The notes under the pieces are model-generated. The model saw only the letters and a program-made list of their open reading frames with translations. It ran no database searches and was not told the origin of the DNA. Shown here one piece after another: positions 5,299 to 9,483 of a stretch of DNA of 9,483 bases (the first letter of the stretch is position 1; every line of letters begins with the position of its first letter). Made by a program: the position numbers and the translations under genes. This DNA is from Dehalococcoidia bacterium (GTDB taxonomy: Bacteria; Chloroflexota; Dehalococcoidia; GIF9; AB-539-J10): the NCBI GenBank assembly GCA_003562555.1, contig PWUO01000171.1, positions 1 through 9,483 of the forward strand, in the 5' to 3' direction.

Positions 5299-6867
5299 TT
5301 GGACGCATTAACTCTTCACTCTCCAATTCTGGCCGTCGCCATCCCCCTGTTTGCGGCATTTGCCGTGCCCCTGATGGGCAGGCTCTTAGGCTCCAGAGCT
5401 CGTGATGGATTCGTGATCGCGTCGCTTCTGGCCATGTTGTTCGTCGTTGTGCTCCTCGCGGGAGACGTCTACGCGAGTGGCATCAGGGTGTATACGCTCG
5501 GAGCCGTTTCACCGGCTCAGAGCATACCGGACAGCCACATGGTTCCCGTCCGACTCATCCTTGAGGTGGACGGCCTCGGCGCGCTGATGGCCATCATCAC
5601 GGCCGTCGTCGCACTGGCGGGCGCCATCTACTCGATCGCCTCGATCAAGCCGGAGACTGGACAGGACCGTTTCTACACGCTTCTTCTGCTCCTGACCGTC
5701 GGAATGATGGGCATCCAGCTGACCGGAGACATGTTCAACCTCTTCATCTTCCTGGAGATACTCTCGATCTCCGGAGCCGCACTGGCGGCATTCCGAACGA
5801 GGTTCGTCGATGCCGTCGAAGGCGGCTTCAAGTACATCATTATCTCCACTGTTGGCGCGCTCTTCTTCCTCATGGCGATCGGCATCTTCTACGGGCAGTA
5901 CAACGCGCTTAACATCGCTGCGATCGCCAGCGCCATGCAGTACTCGGTACTGGACCAGGTGGCGCTTGCACTGATACTTGCTGCGCTGCTGATGAAGAGT
6001 GGCGCCGTGCCCTCGCACTGGTGGGTGCCTGACACCTATACTCCCGCACCAGCCGGAACCAGCCCGATAATGTACGCATCGTCTCTCGCCTGTCTGGCCG
6101 CGACGTTCCGCATGACCTTCTCGCTGTACGGCGTGCAGATGAACCTGGCAACTGTGGGATGGATCGTCATCATCGCAGGTGTACTGAGCATGTTCGTCGG
6201 CGTCACCATGGCGCTGCGACAAACGGACATAAAGCGGTTGATGGTCTATCACGTTATCTCCCAGGAAGGCTACATGCTGCTGGGCGTTGGCGTGGGACTT
6301 GCGGTCCTCGGCAACCCTCAGGCGATTGCAGCATATGGACGTGAGGCAATTGCGGGAGGCCTCTTCCACGTCATCAATAATGCATTCTTCAAGGGACTGT
6401 TGCTGCTCACCGCTGAGGCGCTGTTCTTCCGACTCGGCACACGTGACCTGAATCAGATGGGTGGCATGGGCCGCACGATGAAGTGGACGTGTGCGTTCTT
6501 CCTCATTGGCGCCCTCGCGATATCTGGAGTTCCGCCATTCAATGGATTTGCGTCGAAGCTGATGATCTACGAGTCCACCTATCTGTTCAACCCGATGCTC
6601 ACCATCATCGCGCTGATAGTTTCGGTGATGACCCTGGCGTCATTCACCAAGGTATTCCAGTCTGCGTTCACCGGCCCGGCGCTGCCCGAGTACCGAGAAG
6701 TACGTGAGGTTCCTCTTTCGATGAAGATCGGCATGGGGATCCTCGCGTTCGCCACCGTATTCATAAGCCTGTTCCCGAGCCTGGTGGTGGATACCATCAT
6801 CTACCCGGCTACCGACGCGCTGCTCGACCAGTCGGGATACATCGCAGCAGTAATGGGGGGTGGATAG
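5299..6867 (+). CDS. mbhH: MrpD/MnhD-like proton-pumping antiporter subunit (NuoL/M/N family), Mbh hydrogenase subunit H
   Basis: A 522-residue polytopic membrane protein of the complex I antiporter-like family, with about 14 predicted helices. It is the main ion-translocating subunit of the complex. Buried charged residues of the family are present: Glu153 in FIFLEILSISGA (149-160), Lys233 in LMKSGAVPSHWW (231-242), Lys312 and His318 in DIKRLMVYHVISQEGY (310-325), His357 and Lys365 in GLFHVINNAFFKG (354-366), and Lys420 in VPPFNGFASKL (411-421). These mark the proton path. Translation most likely starts at TTG 5299, because no ATG or GTG gives a complete first helix. There is a single such gene here, as in Mbh; Mbx/MBS operons have two. 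Confidence 0.94.
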   Translation: MDALTLHSPILAVAIPLFAAFAVPLMGRLLGSRARDGFVIASLLAMLFVVVLLAGDVYASGIRVYTLGAVSPAQSIPDSHMVPVRLILEVDGLGALMAIITAVVALAGAIYSIASIKPETGQDRFYTLLLLLTVGMMGIQLTGDMFNLFIFLEILSISGAALAAFRTRFVDAVEGGFKYIIISTVGALFFLMAIGIFYGQYNALNIAAIASAMQYSVLDQVALALILAALLMKSGAVPSHWWVPDTYTPAPAGTSPIMYASSLACLAATFRMTFSLYGVQMNLATVGWIVIIAGVLSMFVGVTMALRQTDIKRLMVYHVISQEGYMLLGVGVGLAVLGNPQAIAAYGREAIAGGLFHVINNAFFKGLLLLTAEALFFRLGTRDLNQMGGMGRTMKWTCAFFLIGALAISGVPPFNGFASKLMIYESTYLFNPMLTIIALIVSVMTLASFTKVFQSAFTGPALPEYREVREVPLSMKIGMGILAFATVFISLFPSLVVDTIIYPATDALLDQSGYIAAVMGGG

Positions 6868-6870
6868 ACC

Positions 6871-7209
6871 ATGAGCGCACCGGTGCTGACGTTCTGGGCC
6901 CCCATCGTGGCGATCATTGCGTTCGCCATTACCCTCGCGATCGCCTACCTTTACCGAAGTCGGGGACAGGGGAAGTTCAAAGAGGGCACGGACCAGGGAG
7001 AGATATACTACTCAGGTGAGAACGTACCAGAAGAGGCACAGCGTCATGTCAGGTCGCACAACATGTACTGGGGCTTCTTCGAGGCGATGAAGCGATACTA
7101 CGATCCCACGGTGCGTGCACACACGGGTATCGTGAATGATTATCTTATCTGGCTTCTGGGACTGACCGCTCTCGCAGGCATAGCGATACTCGTGGCGGGC
7201 CTGTTGTAG
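6871..7209 (+). CDS. mbhI: Mbh hydrogenase subunit I (small two-helix membrane subunit)
   Basis: A 112-residue protein with one helix near each end (about 8-28 and 91-111) and a hydrophilic middle. That middle holds YYSGENVPEE (46-55), an aromatic stretch MYWGFFEAMKRYYDP (65-79), and HTGIVNDY (84-91). This layout and the position between the MrpD-like and NuoB-like genes match MbhI, a link between the antiporter module and the hydrogenase module. The SGEN and HTG..NDY elements also resemble the C-terminal part of NuoL-type subunits. The ATG at 6871 is three bases after the previous stop, with GGGGGTGG (6854-6861) as a possible ribosome site. The family call is less certain than for its neighbours. 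Confidence 0.8.
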   Translation: MSAPVLTFWAPIVAIIAFAITLAIAYLYRSRGQGKFKEGTDQGEIYYSGENVPEEAQRHVRSHNMYWGFFEAMKRYYDPTVRAHTGIVNDYLIWLLGLTALAGIAILVAGLL

Positions 7210-7227
7210 TCAGGGAGAACACTAGCT

Positions 7228-7662
7228 ATGGGAATGAATTCGTTCAAGCGGGCACTCTGGGTGTACCACCTGAACACCGGTTCATGCAACGGGTGTGACA
7301 TCGAGATCGTGGCTGCGTTGACTCCCCGCTACGATGTGGAGCGCTTCGGAATCAAGCTCGTGGGCTCTCCGCGGCATGCGGATGTCCTGCTCATGACCGG
7401 GCCCGTGACACGACAGATGGAATCGAGGACGCGCCGCATCTACGCACAAGCGCCCGACCCTAAAGTCGTGATGGTGATCGGCAACTGTGGCGTCGAAGGC
7501 GATGTGTTCCACGAATCGTACAATCTCATCGGCCCGATCGACCAGATAGTGCCCGTCGATGTGTACGTCCTCGGGTGCCCTCCACGACCTGAAGCCATAA
7601 TCGACGGCGTCGTCAAGGCCTGGCTCAAACTCGAGGGCGCGGTCAAGGAGAAAACTGCCTGA
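7228..7662 (+). CDS. mbhJ: Group 4 NiFe hydrogenase small subunit (NuoB-like), Mbh hydrogenase subunit J
   Basis: A 144-residue peripheral iron-sulfur protein that holds the [4Fe-4S] cluster next to the NiFe centre and passes electrons to it. The four cluster ligands are visible: Cys20 and Cys23 in HLNTGSCNGCDIEI (14-27), Cys87 in GNCGVEGDVF (85-94), and Cys117 in VLGCPPRPEAI (114-124). The arrangement is that of NuoB and of energy-converting hydrogenase small subunits. There is no twin-arginine signal, so it faces the cytoplasm. The ATG at 7228 follows AGGGAGAA (7212-7219) at eight bases; an in-frame ATG at 7234 is an alternative. Confidence 0.95.
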   Translation: MGMNSFKRALWVYHLNTGSCNGCDIEIVAALTPRYDVERFGIKLVGSPRHADVLLMTGPVTRQMESRTRRIYAQAPDPKVVMVIGNCGVEGDVFHESYNLIGPIDQIVPVDVYVLGCPPRPEAIIDGVVKAWLKLEGAVKEKTA

Positions 7663-7663
7663 T

Positions 7664-8206
7664 ATGGATATGCTTGGTGCAGAACAAGTCGTAAAGAGCT
7701 TCAAGGCCGCGCTGGATGGAGCTCTGACCGATACGCGCATCTATGAACGAGAATTGGCGCACAAGAAGAACGTCTATACGTCCGTATGGCTTGACGTCGA
7801 ACGAGATGGATTCCGCACGGCGATTCTTCACCTTAATCACCTGCAGGAGTTGCCACACTTCAGCGTAATCTGTCCCGTTGACAGGGGCGATACCGTTGAC
7901 CTGCTCTACCACTTCTCCCTCTTCTACGGGCAGCATCTCAAGGCTATCGCGCTGGTCATCAGAGTGACGCTGCCTAAGACGGACCTTACCATACCGACAA
8001 TCACCGACCTTATACCGGGGGCTATCTTCTCGGAGCGGGAAGTACAGGAGATGATGGGAGTCGCCGTGACTGGTATTCCGGATGACCGCAGACTGTTCAT
8101 TCCTGACGACTTCCCTGAGGGAGTCTACCCGTGGCGCAGAGACGAGACGGGTCCGGAGAAGATGCTGAAGGTTCTCCCCGGCAGACAGGGAATACAATAT
8201 GAGTAA
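7664..8206 (+). CDS. mbhK: NuoC-like (30 kDa) subunit, Mbh hydrogenase subunit K
   Basis: A 180-residue soluble protein of the complex I 30 kDa/NuoC family that packs against the large subunit. The recognisable C-terminal part has ITDLIPGAIFSEREVQEMMG (113-132) and then RLFIPDDFPEGVYPWRRDE (143-161), a version of the NuoC signature (ERE..D..G, then RL..P..F.G.PLRKD). It begins one base after the previous stop; AAGGAG (7645-7650) is at a rather long spacing of 13 bases. The last eight bases overlap the large-subunit gene, so the two are probably translationally coupled. Confidence 0.92.
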   Translation: MDMLGAEQVVKSFKAALDGALTDTRIYERELAHKKNVYTSVWLDVERDGFRTAILHLNHLQELPHFSVICPVDRGDTVDLLYHFSLFYGQHLKAIALVIRVTLPKTDLTIPTITDLIPGAIFSEREVQEMMGVAVTGIPDDRRLFIPDDFPEGVYPWRRDETGPEKMLKVLPGRQGIQYE

Positions 8207-9452
8207 TGCTATCGAACAGACCAGCTACACGCTGCCACTTGGGCCGGTACATCCGGCGCTGCACGAGCCGATTCGCCTCGACCTCAGCATCGACGGCGAG
8301 GAAATCGTCGATGTAGATGTCGCTGCCGGCCAGGTACACAGGGGCATCGAATGGATAGGGATGAACCGCAACAACCCGGTTCAGACCATCTATCTGGCCG
8401 AACGGGTGTGCGGCATCTGCTCCGCATGTCATCCGTACGCTTTCGTTCTGGCAATAGAGATGGCGGCCGGTATCGAGGTGCCCCCCAGGGCCGAGTACAT
8501 ACGGGTCATCGTTGCTGAAATAGAGCGTATTCATTCACATCTCCTCTGGGCTGGCGTTGCCGGGCATGAGATAGGATTTGAATCGCTGTTCTACTACGTA
8601 TGGCAGGCACGTGAGAAGGTGATGGACCTCACCGAATACCTCACCGGAAACCGGAATTCCAAGGCCATGTACCAGATAGGCGGCATTCGCCGTGACATCA
8701 CCGAGGAACAGCTGCCCGCGATTCGAGAAGCCCTCGATTACTACAAGTCCGTGTTCAATGAACTGCAGACGCTCTTCCTCAATGACCGGACCGTACGAAT
8801 GCGAACGCGTGGCGTCGGCATCATCCCCACGGAGGAGGCCAAGAAGCTGTGCATCGTTGGGCCCACTGCACGCGCGAGCGGGGTCCCGATAGACACCCGC
8901 CAGGACCATGCGTACTCGGGATACGCTGATCTCAACGTGAAGGCCATAACGCCGGACGTAGTGACTGGAGAGGTGGTGGGCGACGTCTACGACCGGATCA
9001 TCGTCAGACTGCTTGAGGTGAAACAATCGATCGAGATCATCGAGCAGGGCATCGCCACGATGCCGGAGGGCCCCCTGCTCACAGAACCGAAGATCGCGAA
9101 GCTCCTTGCGCTGCTGAAGAAGGCTGAGGGCGAGGCTGTAGCAAGGGTTGAAGCTCCGCGAGGTGAGAACTTGCACTACGTGCGAATGAACGCGGGCTCG
9201 GAGGCGCTGGAGGCATGGAAAATCCGTGCACCCACGTATGCCAACCTTCAGGCAGCGAAGACCATGCTGATGGGGCAACAGATAGCTGACGTGCCTATTG
9301 CATTTGCGTCCCTCGATCCATGTATGTCCTGCTCGAACAGAGCAGTGGTCGTCGACGCAAATTCCGGAGAGAAATCGTGCCTTGACGGCGATCAGCTTCA
9401 CGCGCTGTCCGTTGAGAAGACAAGGAGGCTGCAAGCTGAACTGGCTCGGTAG
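8199..9452 (+). CDS. mbhL: Group 4 NiFe hydrogenase large (catalytic) subunit, NuoD-like, Mbh hydrogenase subunit L
   Basis: A 417-residue catalytic subunit that reduces protons to H2 (or runs in reverse) at a NiFe(CN)2CO centre. The N-terminal motif RVCGICSACH (69-78) provides Cys71 and Cys74; the C-terminal motif LDPCMSCSNR (372-381) provides Cys375 and Cys378. Other conserved features are HRGIE (47-51), RIHSHLLW (110-117), EAPRGE (318-323) and RAPTYAN (343-349). After Cys378, the sequence SNR/AVVVD resembles the site in E. coli HycE where HycI removes the C-terminal peptide after CTDR; here 36 residues (382-417) would be released after Arg381. Both Cys pairs argue for a real hydrogenase and against Mbx/MBS or complex I subunits, which lack them. 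It starts within the previous gene after an AGGG site (8187-8190). Confidence 0.95.
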   Translation: MSNAIEQTSYTLPLGPVHPALHEPIRLDLSIDGEEIVDVDVAAGQVHRGIEWIGMNRNNPVQTIYLAERVCGICSACHPYAFVLAIEMAAGIEVPPRAEYIRVIVAEIERIHSHLLWAGVAGHEIGFESLFYYVWQAREKVMDLTEYLTGNRNSKAMYQIGGIRRDITEEQLPAIREALDYYKSVFNELQTLFLNDRTVRMRTRGVGIIPTEEAKKLCIVGPTARASGVPIDTRQDHAYSGYADLNVKAITPDVVTGEVVGDVYDRIIVRLLEVKQSIEIIEQGIATMPEGPLLTEPKIAKLLALLKKAEGEAVARVEAPRGENLHYVRMNAGSEALEAWKIRAPTYANLQAAKTMLMGQQIADVPIAFASLDPCMSCSNRAVVVDANSGEKSCLDGDQLHALSVEKTRRLQAELAR

Positions 9453-9483
9453 TAATCCACCATCGCTGGCGGTCCTCCTGCTC
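9436..9483 (+). CDS. mbhM: Possible start of the next operon gene, mbhM (NuoH-like), cut by the right edge
   Basis: An open frame overlapping the end of the large-subunit gene reads LNWLGSNPPSLAVLLL up to the edge, hydrophobic as expected for the first helix of a NuoH-like subunit. AAGGAGG (9422-9428) precedes it. No ATG, GTG or TTG follows that site in this frame; a CTG at 9436 is well spaced at seven bases, and a TTG at 9412 is in frame but lies before the site. The position after mbhL is where mbhM is expected. Too little is visible to confirm identity or start. Confidence 0.35.
   Translation, partial: MNWLGSNPPSLAVLLL

Noticed and set aside
5509..6369. Minus-strand open frame of 286 codons inside mbhH, and a similar 299-codon frame at 8535-9434 inside mbhL
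   Set aside because: Both are antisense to well-supported genes, and their translations show no family features.
6871..7209. NuoA-like subunit
   Set aside because: NuoA has three helices and a PYECG loop motif. This protein has two helices and YSGEN, in the position of MbhI.
8199..9452. Mbx/MBS (sulfane sulfur reductase) or complex I large subunit
   Set aside because: Both Cys pairs for NiFe binding and a HycE-like C-terminal extension are present, and the operon has only one MrpD-like gene.

Overview
The window looks bacterial. The left gene is a TRAP-type solute-binding lipoprotein with a clear lipobox, Shine-Dalgarno sites are strong, and sigma-70-like promoter boxes can be placed upstream of the leftward genes. 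A lipobox followed by a long Pro-Thr repeat, together with an enolase-superfamily sugar-acid dehydratase, is common in Chloroflexota (Dehalococcoidia/SAR202-like lineages). That assignment is an inference from style, not a demonstrated taxonomy.

Left third (1-2521, minus strand): there are two separate leftward genes. An enolase-superfamily acid-sugar dehydratase (1319-2521) is followed by a stem-loop at 1208-1236. After it comes a second promoter (975-1004) with a leader of about 280 nt, and then the TRAP transporter solute-binding protein (start at 685, running off the left edge). The two candidate promoters share an identical 11-base stretch covering the -35 box, which suggests co-regulation of uptake and dehydration of an unidentified acid sugar or other carboxylate.

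A divergent intergenic region (2522-2823) separates these genes from a rightward operon that fills the rest of the window (2824-9483).

Right two thirds (plus strand): twelve tightly packed genes, many overlapping by 1-8 bases, are in the order of the membrane-bound hydrogenase (Mbh) operon of Thermococcales, mbhA to mbhL. They encode MrpE-, MrpF- and MrpG-like subunits, the MbhD (DUF4040) and MbhE proteins that correspond to the C-terminal part of MrpA, MrpB- and MrpC-like subunits, one MrpD-like antiporter subunit, MbhI, and the NiFe hydrogenase small (NuoB-like), NuoC-like and large (NuoD-like) subunits. A thirteenth gene, probably mbhM (NuoH-like), may begin at the right edge. The large subunit keeps both Cys pairs that hold the NiFe centre and ends in an extension with a protease-site-like Arg. 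The complex is therefore predicted to be a genuine group 4 hydrogenase that couples proton reduction, probably with reduced ferredoxin, to ion pumping and Na+/H+ exchange, and not a sulfur-reducing Mbx/MBS relative.

The system is a known type. What is notable is a complete archaeal-type Mbh gene order in an apparent bacterium, beside an acid-sugar catabolic locus.
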